Source: Arabidopsis thaliana (lineage: Eukaryota; Streptophyta; Magnoliopsida; Brassicales; Brassicaceae). From it: a DNA stretch of 64,000 nt. Both the position numbers and the translations under genes were made by a program. The notes beneath the pieces were generated by a model, which was given only the letters and a program-made list of their open reading frames with translations, made no database searches and was not told where the DNA came from. This document shows positions 35,060-48,652 of the stretch, one piece after another. How positions within the stretch are numbered: position 1 is the first letter of the stretch; every line of letters begins with the position of its first letter. The stretch spans positions 19,391,971 through 19,455,970 of the forward strand of contig NC_003070.9 of NCBI RefSeq assembly GCF_000001735.4, written 5' to 3'.

Positions 35060-36388
35060 TTTCCATAATTTCTACATTCTGCATTTGCTAATGTCCTTAC
35101 AAATATTTGTGAGACTGAGCTTTGTATTGATATTTTATCTATGATAGAAATTAAATAACATATTAGTTTGAATTTTTTTTATCAGCTTAATATAGATATA
35201 AAAATAAATAAAAGTATAACAATATAACCCATATAATATACGTGGTATGTGAAAAACTTTTATAACAAAAAGAAAACAATGTACGTGGTGTGGGCTAGTG
35301 TAGAAGAGTAACACTTATCCTTAACCAACTCTCTCTTGTTGTCATCCACTGTGTTTGCCTCATTTTGCACCATTTGAATTTTAAGGGTCCCTTTATTATT
35401 AATTAGGTTTGAGTCGTTTGACTAATATTCCAATTTGATCTTATTATTGAAAATCCATTTTACCAAACACTTTATAGTGACAACACTCAGGATATTAGAG
35501 CCCATCAAGAAAGAGAATCTTCTTATCTTTTTGTCGTCCTTTTATTAACTTAATCAATCACAAAGAATGTCTAAATTAACGACTTTGGAAACAATATTTA
35601 TGACTACGTTTATGTCGAAGCACCCCTTGCAAAATGGAACTGTATAGTATAATCAGGAAATACATGCAAAACCACGGATCTCTAGACAATTCTTACAACA
35701 CATATACATTCATATAATTTAAATAGATTTGAATGAATTGGATTATTAAATGAACTACTAGAAATAGTAAATCTTTAGGATATGTATCAACGCACTGTGT
35801 AAGACTATGTACCATCACAAGTTAAATCAATATCATCGACCAATTGTTCCTTACCAAACAATTATACAATTTGAATGTCTAGTTTTTAAATAGTTTGTAA
35901 GACATTGTTAAATAGTCATTTCCACCAAAATACTTTGTAACATCACTTTTATGTATAATATAATATTTGGTTTATAGATGTCGACAATATAAAACGTCCA
36001 GGAAATAGAATAATTTTAAGATATAGTAATTGACCGTAGAAATGACTAATGCGAGAACAGATCAAGACACGAGAGTTGAAAGTCAAAGACATGGGTTCGT
36101 GCATTTGGACGAAGGACAAGGAAAAGAACACAAAACAAATGCACGTTATTTTTTTACTTCTCGTTGTTTCGAAATCACAAAGCTCCAGCGTTTTTAACTT
36201 TTTGCTACAAGAAAAAACTTCAAGCGAAAATATTGACATTGAAAATGTTTGCTTAAAGAATGTTTGCTTTTCTTTGTTTTGGTAAAATCTTAGAAGAGGA
36301 ACAACCGCAGTTATGAAGAAATTAAATGATACAGTAAGAGGAATGAAGGATAAATGTATGGAAGAAACCCAACACAGAAATTTAATCA
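35060..36388. other. Intergenic, AT-rich
   Basis: No gene supported. A 146-codon minus ORF at 35949-36389 is Ser/Phe-rich, has no recognisable domain and is best treated as chance. Confidence 0.4.
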
Positions 36389-36391
36389 TTA

Positions 36392-37176
36392 GAGCATCCC
36401 CATTGGAGTATATTATTTAAGGAATCCTTAGAATTTTTTATTATTAGATTTTGAATAAATGAAAGTTTAGAGTTTTTGTTGAATCCTTATATTTTTTGTT
36501 GTCCAATAGTGGAATCCTTGAGCGGGTTTCTTAAAAAAATAAATTCAAAAAAAAATATTATAATATTTTTTATTTTACAAAACATAATAATTATTAAAAA
36601 TATTAAAATTGTAAACATACATCACATAAAAACAAAACAAACATATTAAATGAAAAACTTGAATGACGACTAGAATTAAGCTTGATTCTGACCAAATTTT
36701 TGCCATATATGTTCAACCAAATCAGCTTTTAAGTGTTCATGCTTAGTCCGATCACGAAGTCGGGTTCGAGTGACCATCATATTACCAAGATTTGAAGGCA
36801 TGTCTGTAGAATATATGAAAACTACTTGTGAAGAACTAGCTGATTCAGGATGTGCGAAATCGGATACATCATACTGAGAAAACATGAGATGAAGAAGATG
36901 ATCCATTGAGGTTGATCTTCGGAAAAAACAAGAAAAGAGAGAGGAGAGAAAGAACATTGAATGAAAGAAAAAAATCACCAAGAAAGAAAAAAGCAACTTG
37001 TTTTGTTTATTATGTCACCCAATTAAATTATGCCACGTCATCGCACCTTATACACCCAAAAACACCTAAAGCAAAGTGCGAACCTTGCTTAATATCACCA
37101 TTCTGAATTAATTTTTGATCTTTTTTCTTTAGGTTTCTTCTAAAAAACTCACAAAGTGCTTCCAATAGACCTGCTC
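36392..37176 (-). mobile_element. Non-autonomous PIF/Harbinger element with TTA target duplication
   Basis: The ends are imperfect inverted repeats: GAGCATCCCCATTGGAG at 36392 and, on the other strand from 37176, GAGCAGGTCTATTGGAAG. Both sides are flanked by TTA (36389-36391 and 37177-37179), the usual TWA duplication of Harbinger elements. Inside, a minus ORF (36676..36906, from MDHLLHLMFSQ) ends in RTRLRDRTKHEHLKADLVEH followed by IWQKFG. This matches the C-terminus of plant Harbinger-type nuclease proteins, as I remember the family. The DDE core is absent, so the element seems to be an internally deleted copy. Confidence 0.85.
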
Positions 37177-37179
37177 TTA

Positions 37180-40100
37180 GTATCTTTTAAAATATTTGCT
37201 ACAGTGAATATGTTATATAATAGTGTTTTGAAATATTACATATTAAGAATTTAAATTTGTACAAAAATTTTATATTGAAGTATTTTGTCAAAAAGTTTTC
37301 ATATAAATTTATACTTTTTATGATCATAGATGGATACAAACACATTGGGCAAGCATACAATTTTTCACTTGATACACTTACACGCATAAAATTCAATTGT
37401 TTTCTTGGAATTCATCCTCATCTTTTACTTTTAACACGAAAATACTTACATAATCTTTTTTAATACAACCATTGATGCATACCTAAAGAGAACTGTAACT
37501 AATTAAAAAAAAAATTGTAACTAATTTTGATGAAAGAATGGAAGGGATCTAGCTTTCCGATCATAAGTTTTACATCTATTACGATTTTGTTATCAATACA
37601 CTAACATATAGTCGTTTTCGATGATGAAACTTTTTATAAAATGATATGGACCCACATATATAATATTACTTCTGAACTTCTAGTTGATGTAAAATTAAAC
37701 GATTATTTTAAATATCTTTTACTCTCTACTTGGACCACCATTTAAAAAAGGGTTAATAGAGTGATGGGTAGTGGCCAGTGGGGATGAATTACCCTGCTAA
37801 CTCATGTATAAAAAAAAATATTATACACTTATTTCTCTGAAACTTTCTTTATAAATAATTTTCATTTTGAAATTTAATAGAAATTTCATTTTTATTAATA
37901 TAAACTTGATTTTTCATAAATATAAATTCTCTTATTAAGCCTTTATATTCTTGATATATCTTATTTGACTGTAACTCTAGAAACCAAACTAAGAGTCCAT
38001 TTGGTTTTAAAAATACATTAGAACATTTTCTATGTTTTATTTAATTAAAATGGAAGTATCAAAATTATACATTCATTTCAATTACATTGAGTAATTTTTT
38101 TTTGTTTCCATCCTTTTTAGTTAATCGATTTTTACTATGAAGACTCGTTTTTTTTTTTTTTGATTCGTTTCTTTCGGATTCTGGATTACAATAGCATTCT
38201 ATTTGAATAGTTACTGTCTCAAATCAAAATTTAAGAACTAATAAAAGAAAAATCAAATCTATAGATTGATATGTGCTAAATCGTGATAACTAAAAATTAA
38301 GACTTTATTAGTAAAAAGAGAATATATACCCTTAAACCATGTAATTAATTATACAATGTTTCACTAACTGCTACGTGCGAAATTAGGTTCCATTGATGTA
38401 TATATATGAACAAGTGGAAAAACGGTATATTTCTCTACGAGAAGTATCACATCACGCCAAATAGAGCCTAAACTTCAACTCCGGTCTACATATCCATAAA
38501 ATAAATGTTTTCAACCTATTTGTCCCCGAAACGTAAGTTGTACAGCTAAATCTCCCCGAATTAATACTTCGAGATCTATTAACCCATATATCTGGGTTTT
38601 AACGGTTTAATGTACAGCAATTCAGTTTTAACCATCTTAAAACAAACTTTAACCAAAACTAAACCAAAATTATCAAAAATTAACCCGAACCGGCCGACCC
38701 ATTAACGATACGACTTCTTCTTCACATGGAAATCTTCTTCACCCATTAACTTTTGCCTCATGAAATCAATGATCGATCTTGGACGACGGTGGGAACGACG
38801 AAGTTTTCATGGAGCAACATGAGATTTTGTTGGTTTTTCAACAGATTTGTTATGAGATTATGGGTTTGTGTTTCTTTAGCTATGAAATTATTATTATGAG
38901 ATTATGGGTTTTCAAATCTGAAATGCTTGATAGAACAAGAAGAAATTTCAAAGCTTCTCCACTATGCATCCAACGACAACTGTTCCGATTAATTGGTTAG
39001 CAAACGTAGTTATAGGGGCAGCCAAGCTTTCGTCTGAGAATCTTAGAGTTAGATTGTATGGGTAATTGGTATTCAAAGAAATAGGAAAAAATATAGCACT
39101 ATTAATCTATTATATATATATATATATATCTTTATCATCGGAATTGAAGTGAATGACATTACAATTTGCAAAACATCACATAGATTGGAATCTAGCAGCT
39201 TTCATAATTGGTATTAGAAAAGACGCTCATGAATTTGAATCATTTAAGATATCTCATAGAGTTTCTAGGTTATTGGCTAATAGAAATCTTAATCATTAGT
39301 GGTTTAATCACAAAAAGAAAGTGGAATTCCAATTTTGAAAAAACCCAGAACGTGAAATAGGGTGAAGAAGAGAAGGAGAGGAAAGAAGGAGAAAGAGATT
39401 GGGTTTAGGTTTAATCAGGTTAACAAGTACTAACAAATATCTACTTATTGTTATTATATATTTAAACAGTTGGAATCGTGAAAAATAAAATAAAAATTGT
39501 GCATAATAGAATTAGAAACATTCTAAACATTAATTCTAAAATGATAATTTTTATACACAAATTATGTTTTTGTGTATTGAAATATTTGAATATCTATTAT
39601 CCATCAACCATGAATTAATTAGAAAAATACAGTATACAATTACGTCGTTATGCTATTTTGAAAGTAACCAATTGGTCACTTAGAATCATAGAATGTATCA
39701 CCACCACACAAAGACGCATGAGCACAAAAGCGGAAGAAGACATAAGCTCATTATTGTGAGTAGAAGGAGAAAGTGTCAAGTGATTGAAGTATTGAACATA
39801 TATTAAAAAAAAATAAGAGAAAATTCTTTTTTAAAAAATGTTTGCAGAAGAGTGGGTGAAAATTTGAGTCAGAACTTAGAAGAAATGAGACCGACAAAAA
39901 TCTAATTTTTTGAGTAAAACAATGAAGGAAATATGAGTCTGATGAACTCTGACACAACTTTTGTTTATTATTTGGTTGCAATGAAATAAATTGGGGTTAA
40001 CGTGCAATTCAAGCAATCTCTCAGTGATAATGTATTCAACTATTCATATACTACAGTCTTCTCCACGAACTATCCACAAACATTACCATATATATAATAT

Positions 40101-42660
40101 AATATATACACCCACCCACACATATGGACTTCTGCTCCCCCATTAAAAAAGTATCTAATCAAGTTTTCAGTTTTATATCAGTTTTTAGTTTGGACAAACA
40201 AGATTTTATAGATAGGTTACATCCATTGAAAGAGGAGTTGATTACACAAGATAATAACAAAGCCATAACAATTTTATATCGTTTTGGGTTGGGAAATAAT
40301 CTATAAAAAAAACCAAATAGAAAAGCTGTTACAGTTTTGCTTAAGTTGGGCTTCTTAACAAACAAAATCTATAATATGAAAGTTTTTTTAAAGATCAGTT
40401 TATGTTTAGCTTCTTTCGGTTTATAGATGTAGATATTTTCTAGCATAAACATTAGACTAATGTGAGCTATGCCTATGAGTTTCTCGTAATTATTCGCAAT
40501 TCTTTTTTTATCATCCCTTTATTAGTCTCTATATCTTCATTTCTTTCTTTCTTTCTTTTTTTTTCTCTTCATTTCACATTATATGAAGATGTTTTCTAAC
40601 ATAAAAACTTAAAATTACATAATCCGAATTAGATTGCTACGAGCTATGCATTTTCTTGTGATATTTCACAATTCTTTTTAGTAAAAATGTCTCATTCAGT
40701 GCTAAATCACCTCTAGGTTTTTTCCTCTTTTTTTGAATACCAATTCACCTATACGTTAGTTGTCATAAATACGTCTTTTCTAACGTTGGAGACTAATTGG
40801 AGTAGTTAAATTAAATGACTCGAACTACTACTACTATAGAGAATACTAGTTACTTAGGTATAATAACATATTATATATTTCTATCGAACTGAAAATAATT
40901 GAATAAGTTATAGTATATCCAAAAGAAAAATAGCTTTCAGAGTATCCGACACCCACGTGCAAGGGGAATGAATAAAGTCATAATAAATATTTTTCTCTTT
41001 AAGACTCCCACATTCATTCGCATCATTATCACTTTTTTTTATTCACCATTTTTTCAATGAATTGCATTATTGTATATTTACTTGAATACTTCCACACATT
41101 AGTTTACTAGGTTATGTTATAATATAACAAACACATACAGTTAATCGACAATGTGTAAGGATAAATTATTGAGCTAAATTTATTCATCAATGTATGAGTT
41201 TTTTCTGTCAGACTGTTTAATAAGATTGACTTATGATATGAATAAATGACTGATGGGTCGAAACCAGAATAAAAAGCTATTTTAATTATGATTGCACTAA
41301 CTTTAACGTGTCCTTTATTTCTATAAAAGATAAAGAATAAATAATCAAGAAAAAAGTCCTTAACAGAAAAAAAAAAAAAAAGAGAAAAAGAAGTGAGAGA
41401 CAGCGAAGAAAAGAAAAGCTGGTAACCTCATGGGATGTTTTGGCTTTGCTCAATTATTTCGAACTTTTGATATGATTTTGTTCCATTCCTTTTCATTAAT
41501 CGGATGTGAAAGCTATCTACTTCGTTTATTGTATAAAGTGATGAAGAATTCTTACAATCTGAATGTGAAAAGTAAACAGTTCTTTGGCTATCAGGATTTG
41601 GAGCAGCGTTTAATGCGGCATGGAAACGGTGAACATCCGTGATCACTTTAAAAAAAACTATGGCATACACAAAACTTCTGTTTTAAAAATAAGCGTATAA
41701 TTGGCAATGACAGAATTTAGCAAAAAATGATGATGATACAAATTAATGGTGATTGTGTGACGAAATTTGACAAATTAGTTAAGAGAATAAATGATAACAA
41801 AGATGACCGAACTAAAGATTTAGTTAATTAAAGATAACTCAAAATTATTGAATAACATGCATGCGATTTCTCTGGTTCACATATTCTTGAATAAGATTAC
41901 AAAAAAAAAAAAAACTAATAGAACAAATGGATAATTAATTATCTGACGATTTAACAAGAACTATATTAATAAAGGTTATCAAAAGAATAATGTTTTGACT
42001 CGTAAAATTAAACTAGTCATATGTGAGCTATTTTGAAATATTCAAAGATTTACCTAGAATAAGAATTTATTGAGAATTATTTCACAAACTTAAGTTGTGA
42101 TATTGGTTTGTTCGTCGCGTTTTTTGTTTCAACCAAATTTCACCCATTTAACCTGATTAAACTATTATATACTATAAATGTGAATTTTCTTATATTTTGG
42201 TTAACAAATTATATTATATTATATGGGTTAAAACTTGTGTAATAACGTAGCGATACCACTAACATAAAACAAAATATTAATTTTAGCTAGTGTAACAACA
42301 GTTTCAATAATATTTTCCCTTTGATGTAACTAAGCATATAATTTTAGCAACTATAACAACAGAAAATTCTATCCGAATAGCAAAAAGAATTATTGAAGTT
42401 GATGTCATTAATGTTAACACAGTCTAAATTAAAAATTATTTTCATAATTTATTATTTTTTCACTTAATGTTTTTTCCTCTTGTCCCCTATAGGCGTTAGT
42501 TACTAGTATTAATTGTCCACTCGTCGCGGAAATGTAACACACATTCCTCGCTCTCTCTCTCTCTCAAATCACTTGCAAAGACAAAGATCTTCCACTTCCT
42601 CTTCTTCTTCCTCTTCCTTTTTGCCTTTCTCTGTCTCCCTCTAGAGTCTCTTCTATATAA
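37180..42660. other. Gene-poor intergenic region upstream of NPF1.2
   Basis: No gene could be supported in 5.5 kb of AT-rich DNA. It holds poly-T/TTTC tracts near 40545-40570, a TA run at 39108-39128 and scattered short ORFs without family features. The pyrimidine-rich leader just before 42660 (CTCTCTCTCT at 42551-42565 and TCTTCTTC) belongs to the NPF1.2 5'UTR. Confidence 0.45.
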
Positions 42661-42700
42661 ATATCACTAGATTTAGTGTTTGATCAAATCACATTCAACA

Positions 42701-45700
42701 ATGGAGAACCCTCCCAATGAAACCGAGGCTAAGCAAATCCAAACCAATGAAGGCAAAAAAACAAAGGGTGGAATCATCACTATGCCTTTTATCATAGGTA
42801 TAACTACATTTTCTTAAAATCTCCAATTCCATTTATTTTCTTGTAAAAATTCTTTAATTAATAATATTTGTTAATTTATTATGGTGAAGCTAACGAGGCG
42901 TTTGAGAAAGTGGCGAGTTATGGATTACTACCAAACATGATTATGTACTTAATCAGAGATTATAGATTTGGAGTAGCAAAAGGAACAAATGTGCTTTTCA
43001 TGTGGTCTGCTGCATCAAATTTCACTCCTCTCTTGGGTGCTTTTCTCTCTGATTCCTATCTTGGTCGCTTCCTCACCATCTCCATTGCTTCTCTCTCCAG
43101 TTTCTTGGTAAATAATCTTCATCCTCTCTTCTCTGATTCTCCATTTACCAAACTGGTTTAACTTAACCAGTCGGTTTTTTGACACTTCTTTGATGATTAT
43201 TTTTTTTGGAATTGAAATTTTGGGTTTATTTATCCGGTTTGGTGTGTGAAATACTTCTAAACCTGATGTGAAATTTTTGGTTTAGCTAGCTTTCATTAGT
43301 GTGAAATTCCACTACTTGTCATTTGACTGATAAGAATCCGTTACTGATTTCGAAAAACGGACAACTTCCTTTGAAAAAGTTCTTACCATGTATATACTTT
43401 TTCCGTTATATGATAGTATTTTATTACTGATAAGAGAAAAAGATATACTATTATCTTATATGAAAAGAATTTAATATTTTTACAACATCTAAAAATGAAT
43501 TAATTGAAGGATGGTGGTACGAGGTTTTTTTCAGGTTATATTTTTATAAGAAAATTTCGAAAGTAATAATGGACCGGATTTTTTCATTTCCAACATATTC
43601 ATCGTTACCATTGAATAGGTAGTTCTTTATTAATATTATATAATTTTCAGTTAGAAATATCTATTATATACTAGTATACAGTAATAATATATTGTACATT
43701 TTTAGCAATTTCACACTTTCTATGTGACTTGTGAGACATTTAGGACTCAACCTATGGAAAACATAGTTGCATTATTGGTTTCTTATGTTTGTGTTACACT
43801 AAATGTCATTTTTCAGATTAATTTCATAGCGTGCCAGTTCCATGTGTTCTGAATTTTCTACTAAAAAAACAAATAATTGCTAATTTAAAATGTCCTTGGC
43901 AAGTGGTGTGAGTGACCACAAATCGAAACCATAATTTCAGATGTGACAATATTCCATTTATAAGTATACTGCACTTCTAAAAATTGTGATTGCTTTGATT
44001 CATAAATAGTAACTTCAAATACTATATATAGACAGAGTTATAAAATTATATACAAGATATGTTTTATTTGTGACTTGTGTGTATACGCATGCATATAGGT
44101 TCAGTTTTTGGTCCGGTTAACATTCACTTCAGTTTTTCATAGAATTCCTTTGTCAGCAAGAATGATCAAGAACTTACCTGTGTTTATTTTTAATTTTGAT
44201 TTACTTTCTTTTAACGAATTGTTTGAATAAACAACACCAAAACAGTTTTTATTCGAACCCAAATTTTTGTTACGATTTTTCTCGATTGAAATCTATGTAA
44301 ACCGGATTGGACACAATTCTATTTCACAACGCATGACGTCTTTGAATTATTTTCGTTATGGGGCCAAGCTCGATTTTGTTTATAGGCTATATAGTATGTA
44401 GACGACACAGAGATAGGTGATAGGCTTAAGCAATTATTTTTGAACCGTGTCCATACTTTTTACAACTTGTCCGATTCTTGGGCGAAGTCGATAATGCAAA
44501 TCAAATGTTTCAATTTCGTTACATGGATTGATTTGACATGTTGGTACAATTATTCATCTCAATCAAACAAAATTTAGTATAATTTTGGTAGGGTTAGTGA
44601 CATATGACTTTACATTCGACCTACCAACGTGTGCTCATGTTCACGAGTTTGTTGCCGATATGAATAATGGATTTTTCTTCTTGGAAGTTTTTCTGTAATT
44701 AAGGATATAGAAACGTAGCATGTAATGTTTGTTAGTGTAACGACATGTAATGTTTTTTTAGCTTCCAGCTCAAATTAAATAGTGATTTATAGACCAAAGT
44801 AAATTAATTAATGATCATTGTTGATTCATACCACAGGGAATGGTGCTTTTATGGCTAACTGCAATGTTACCACAAGTGAAGCCATCGCCTTGCGATCCCA
44901 CAGCAGCCGGAAGCCACTGTGGGTCTTCGACCGCATCTCAGCTGGCTCTTTTGTATTCCGCATTTGCCCTTATATCGATCGGGTCAGGCGGGATCAGACC
45001 ATGTTCCTTAGCATTTGGAGCTGATCAACTAGACAACAAAGAGAACCCAAAAAATGAAAGAGTTCTCGAGAGTTTCTTTGGTTGGTACTACGCTTCCTCA
45101 GCTGTGGCGGTTCTCATCGCGTTCACGGGTATTGTATACATTCAGGAGCATCTCGGGTGGAAAATCGGGTTTGGAGTACCTGCGGTCCTCATGTTGATCG
45201 CTGCTTTGCTATTCATTCTTGCGTCTCCTCTCTATGTTACACGTGGTGTGACCAAGAGTCTCTTCACCGGTTTAGCTCAAGCGATTGTTGCAGCTTACAA
45301 GAAGAGGAAGCTAAGTCTACCAGATCATCATGACTCCTTTGATTGTTATTATCACATGAAAGATTCTGAAATCAAAGCTCCAAGTCAAAAGTTGAGGTAA
45401 AACTACTATATATACATGTACTTCTTAAGTCTCCTGAGTTTTGATTACTTTACAAGCAAGAAAGACCATACGCTCTTGATTAGGTTTATTGAAGAAAGCT
45501 TGCTATACAAGAAACATGATCAATGCATTTTTCTCACTTTTGATATTTACTATCATAGGTTTTGAAAAATTCTTGGTACAAGAGAAATATAATGCTCTCT
45601 CTTTACTTGGATAATATATCTTGATCAGGTTTTTTGAACAAACCCTGTGATATTGTCCTGTTTATATTTTGATTCTCTCTTGATTAAGTTCTTAAACGAG

Positions 45701-46703
45701 CTTTGTTAATTGTTATACAAGAGACATGATAGATTTTAATTTTCTCTTGGTTAGGTTTTTGAATAAAGCTTGTTTAATAAGTAACCGTGAGGAGGAGATT
45801 GGGTCAGATGGGTTTGCTTTGAATCCATGGAGGCTATGTACAACAGACAAAGTAGAGGAGCTTAAGGCATTGATCAAAGTCATACCCATATGGTCCACAG
45901 GTATAATGATGTCCATAAACACTAGCCAAAGTTCGTTTCAGTTACTGCAAGCGACTTCCATGGACAGGCGTCTGAGCCGCCATGGTTCAAGCTTTCAAGT
46001 TCCAGCTGGATCATTCGGTATGTTCACAATCATAGCTCTAGCCCTATGGGTCATTCTATATGACCGTGCGGTTATCCCATTAGCTTCCAAGATCCGAGGC
46101 AGACCTTTTAGACTTAGCGTTAAGCTAAGAATGGGATTAGGATTATTCATGTCATTCTTAGCAATGGCAATTTCCGCAATGGTTGAAAGCTTCAGAAGGA
46201 AAAAAGCTATAAGCCAAGGATATGCAAACAATTCAAATGCTGTGGTAGACATCTCAGCAATGTGGCTTGTGCCACAATATGTTCTACATGGTTTAGCAGA
46301 GGCTCTTACCGCAATAGGACAGACTGAGTTTTTCTACACCGAGTTTCCTAAAAGTATGTCTAGCATCGCGGCTTCTCTCTTCGGTTTAGGAATGGCTGTG
46401 GCTAGTCTATTGGCAAGCGTGGTCCTCAATGCGGTCAATGAACTAACTTCTAGAAATGGTAAAGAGAGTTGGGTTTCAGACAACATTAACAAGGGTCACT
46501 ACAACTATTACTATTGGGTACTCGCGATAATGAGCTTCATCAATGTGATCTACTACGTGATATGTAGCTGGTCGTATGGTCCTTTGGTCGACCAGGTAAG
46601 GAATGGTAGGGTTAATGGTGTGAGAGAGGAAGAGGAGTTGATTGACATTGTTGGCAAAGGATTCGAGAAGGAAGATCTAAGTCCAGTTGTTAAAACCAAT
46701 TAA
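42701..46703 (+). CDS. NPF1.2: Nitrate/peptide transporter family protein NPF1.2 (NRT1.11)
   Basis: Plus-strand CDS join(42701..42797, 42890..43107, 44837..45396, 45755..46703), 607 aa, the known NPF1.2 length. It starts MENPPNETEAKQ. TM1 carries the proton-coupling ExxEK motif (NEAFEKVASYG). Family signatures follow: FLSDSYLGRF, ISIGSGGIRPC, AFGADQLD, and WLVPQYVLHGLAEALT in the C-half. About twelve hydrophobic segments are present, with a long hydrophilic loop in the middle (about residues 255-350). NPF1.2 is reported as a plasma-membrane low-affinity nitrate transporter of phloem companion cells that redistributes nitrate to young leaves. Intron 2 is 1.7 kb. Intron 3 contains degenerate copies of the exon-4 acceptor. 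Regulation cannot be read from the sequence. Confidence 0.97.
45430..45790 (+). repeat. Degenerate 60-75-bp tandem array around NPF1.2 exon-4 acceptor
   Basis: The true acceptor, TCTTGGTTAG|GTTTTTGAATAAAGCTTG (exon starts 45755), has upstream look-alikes: TCTTGATTAG|GTTTATTGAAGAAAGC (45484), ATCATAG|GTTTTGAAAAATTC (45559), TCTTGATCAG|GTTTTTTGAAC (45629) and TCTTGATTAAG|TTCTTAAACG (45689). A fainter one lies near 45431. ATACAAGA(A/G)ACATGAT also recurs, at about 45508 and 45715. Spacing is about 60-75 bp. Any of these acceptors would hit a stop codon soon after joining exon 3. Confidence 0.8.
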
Positions 46704-47396
46704 GGAACAATAGGTCTTGCAAGCTTGTATTTTGTTTATAAAGGGAGCGATAAACTATAGGAAATGATATTTTATTGCATTGGTGTGTGGTGTTATTAAG
46801 TGTTAATTAAAGTCTATATAGATTTGTAATTAGATTGAATTATGTGTTTGGGTTTTCATTAGGGTTTTTGATGAAAAGGTAATGGTTTTTGGTTGTATAC
46901 AAGCCAAAGTGTTTGTTGTATTTTTTTTTTTCGTGTTATTGCAATTCAAGGAGTCTTGTGTATATATTTTGGTTATCTTCTTTGTATATCAGACGAAGTC
47001 TAAAAAATGAAAAAACATGAATTTTTGTTTCTTTCTTATTTTGGAAGTTATTGTAATTAAAAATGTAAGCGTACCTATTTAATTCATTAGATCACAACAT
47101 CTTATAAATAGCAAATTTTTATACCATACAATAAAACGGACTACTAAAATCCATGATAATCTTCACCCCTTACCAAAAAAAAACAAAATCCATGGCAATT
47201 CATAGTCATACCACTTGCATTGCTTCACCATGACACCATATCTAGAATTAGTAACGTAACATATATCATCGACACTAAAATTTGGTTTGATGATAAAGCC
47301 ATTTATATGATAAGAGTCATAAGACTGATCGACATCCAAATTACATTATCTTACATACCACTTTGCATGCTTAGGACATGCTTCATGAGAGATACA
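46704..47396. other. NPF1.2 3' region and intergenic
   Basis: Probable 3'UTR and polyadenylation region to about 46950, then AT-rich sequence with no gene seen. Confidence 0.4.
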
Positions 47397-48652
47397 TTAA
47401 AGCTTGCTAACTTGATCAACACCATTGTGTTTGACATTTAGGCTAAATGGTGTCTTCAACAGGCTCATCCATAGTCTACCTGTGGCAATGAGTTCTTCTT
47501 CGTATTCTCTTCGAATCTCAATTATTGCTGAGTTTAGGTTCTCTGATCTCTTCCCTACCACTCTTGCTTCTATCTTTATTTCTTCCTAGATTTATTCACC
47601 ACATTAAAATATATATACTGGGTGGAAAACGGTGCATGTTTCTATCAAATTAGATATATATACAGTATGTCCATAATAGTTCAATCAACACAAAGCAACG
47701 AAAATCAAACTTTTTTTATCCCATATATAAGAGTAAACAACTGTTCATCGAAAAAGTAGAAATAAAACGAGTTTTTTTTTGTCGTAAAAAACCTCAAGTA
47801 AGTAATTGATCAATATATATATATATATATATATATTTCTTTTTCTAACATTTTTAAACTAAATGATATTTTGTTTAAAAATTAAATCCGTAACCAAGCC
47901 GGACTGACAGACTCTATCAAACCTAACCAAAAGAAAATCAGTTATAATTTATCAAAATAATATTTTGTGAGTTTCCTTATACGTTATGAAAATGCTAGTA
48001 TAATTTTAAAACTATCTGATCAAATATTAGCATAATTAAGAGGTCGAACTTGAATCTTGGCTGTCGAGTATAACGAATAGTTGAGATCAACTGAGGTATG
48101 GGATCCTCCAGCCGAGTAGATCGCGATGGCTCCCATCAACTCCATCAGAACCCCAATCGCTGCAGTGTGTAAGGTCCCGTCTTCATTCTGAATATAACCG
48201 TATAATACAATTATGGCATTCGTCAATACTATGACCAAAAACAATGTTTTGTCATCAAAGATACTTTATTACATAAATTTTTTATTTATTTTAAAATACC
48301 GTATCATGTAATAAACTGATACTAGAACATATTGCTTAAATGTCCTCGGATATTGTTTTGTTCTCCCTAGCTTATAAGAGTAATAATGCACATTGAAAAG
48401 AAAAAACATTAAAAAGGGTAGAATAAATTTACCACCAAAAGCAATTAAAACATTAAAATCATATGAAGGAAAAACATAAACACCAGCAAATGAAAAGAAC
48501 ACAGAAAACAAAACAAAAAACTAACAGAAAAAGGGTAGAATAAATTTACCAAAACATGATGCGTTACTGTCAATTTACACCGTACGATCCCTCTTCCAAC
48601 ATGGATGACTTGAAGGCCTTCGAGGATGAAACTTGGAAAGTGAGAATGGCTT
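47397..48652 (-). CDS. Thioesterase superfamily (hotdog-fold) protein, 5' end not found
   Basis: Minus-strand exons 48550 to about 48650, 48050..48187 and 47397..47585 join in frame (phase 0 at both junctions). The pieces are FILEGLQVIHVGRGIVRCKL...THHVL, then NEDGTLHTAAIGVLMELMGA...IYSAGGSHTSVDLNYSLYS...AKIQ, then EEIKIEARVVGKRSENLNSA...ELIATGRLWMSL, ending VSKL. This order matches the small acyl-CoA-thioesterase (THEM2/PaaI-like) proteins of plants. The usual HxGAI...D core reads HTAAI...E here, so activity is uncertain. No in-frame Met lies in the first exon; an upstream stop at 48652-48654 means another 5' exon must exist or is lost. Could be a live gene (I recall a thioesterase entry near At1g52191) or a pseudogene. 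Confidence 0.75.
47812..47836. repeat. (TA)n microsatellite in thioesterase intron
   Basis: About twelve TA units between the second and third visible thioesterase exons. Confidence 0.85.

Noticed and set aside
35949-36389. 146-codon minus ORF
   Set aside because: Low-complexity Phe/Ser-rich translation with no motif, in AT-rich intergenic DNA.
38779-39000. 73-codon plus ORF starting MDDGGNDEVF
   Set aside because: No recognisable domain and no splice partners; chance ORF more likely.
39108-39128. TA run as a possible promoter TATA region
   Set aside because: Simple repeat with no downstream gene.
40540-40572. TTTC-rich tract as a regulatory element
   Set aside because: Ordinary pyrimidine low-complexity sequence far from any gene.
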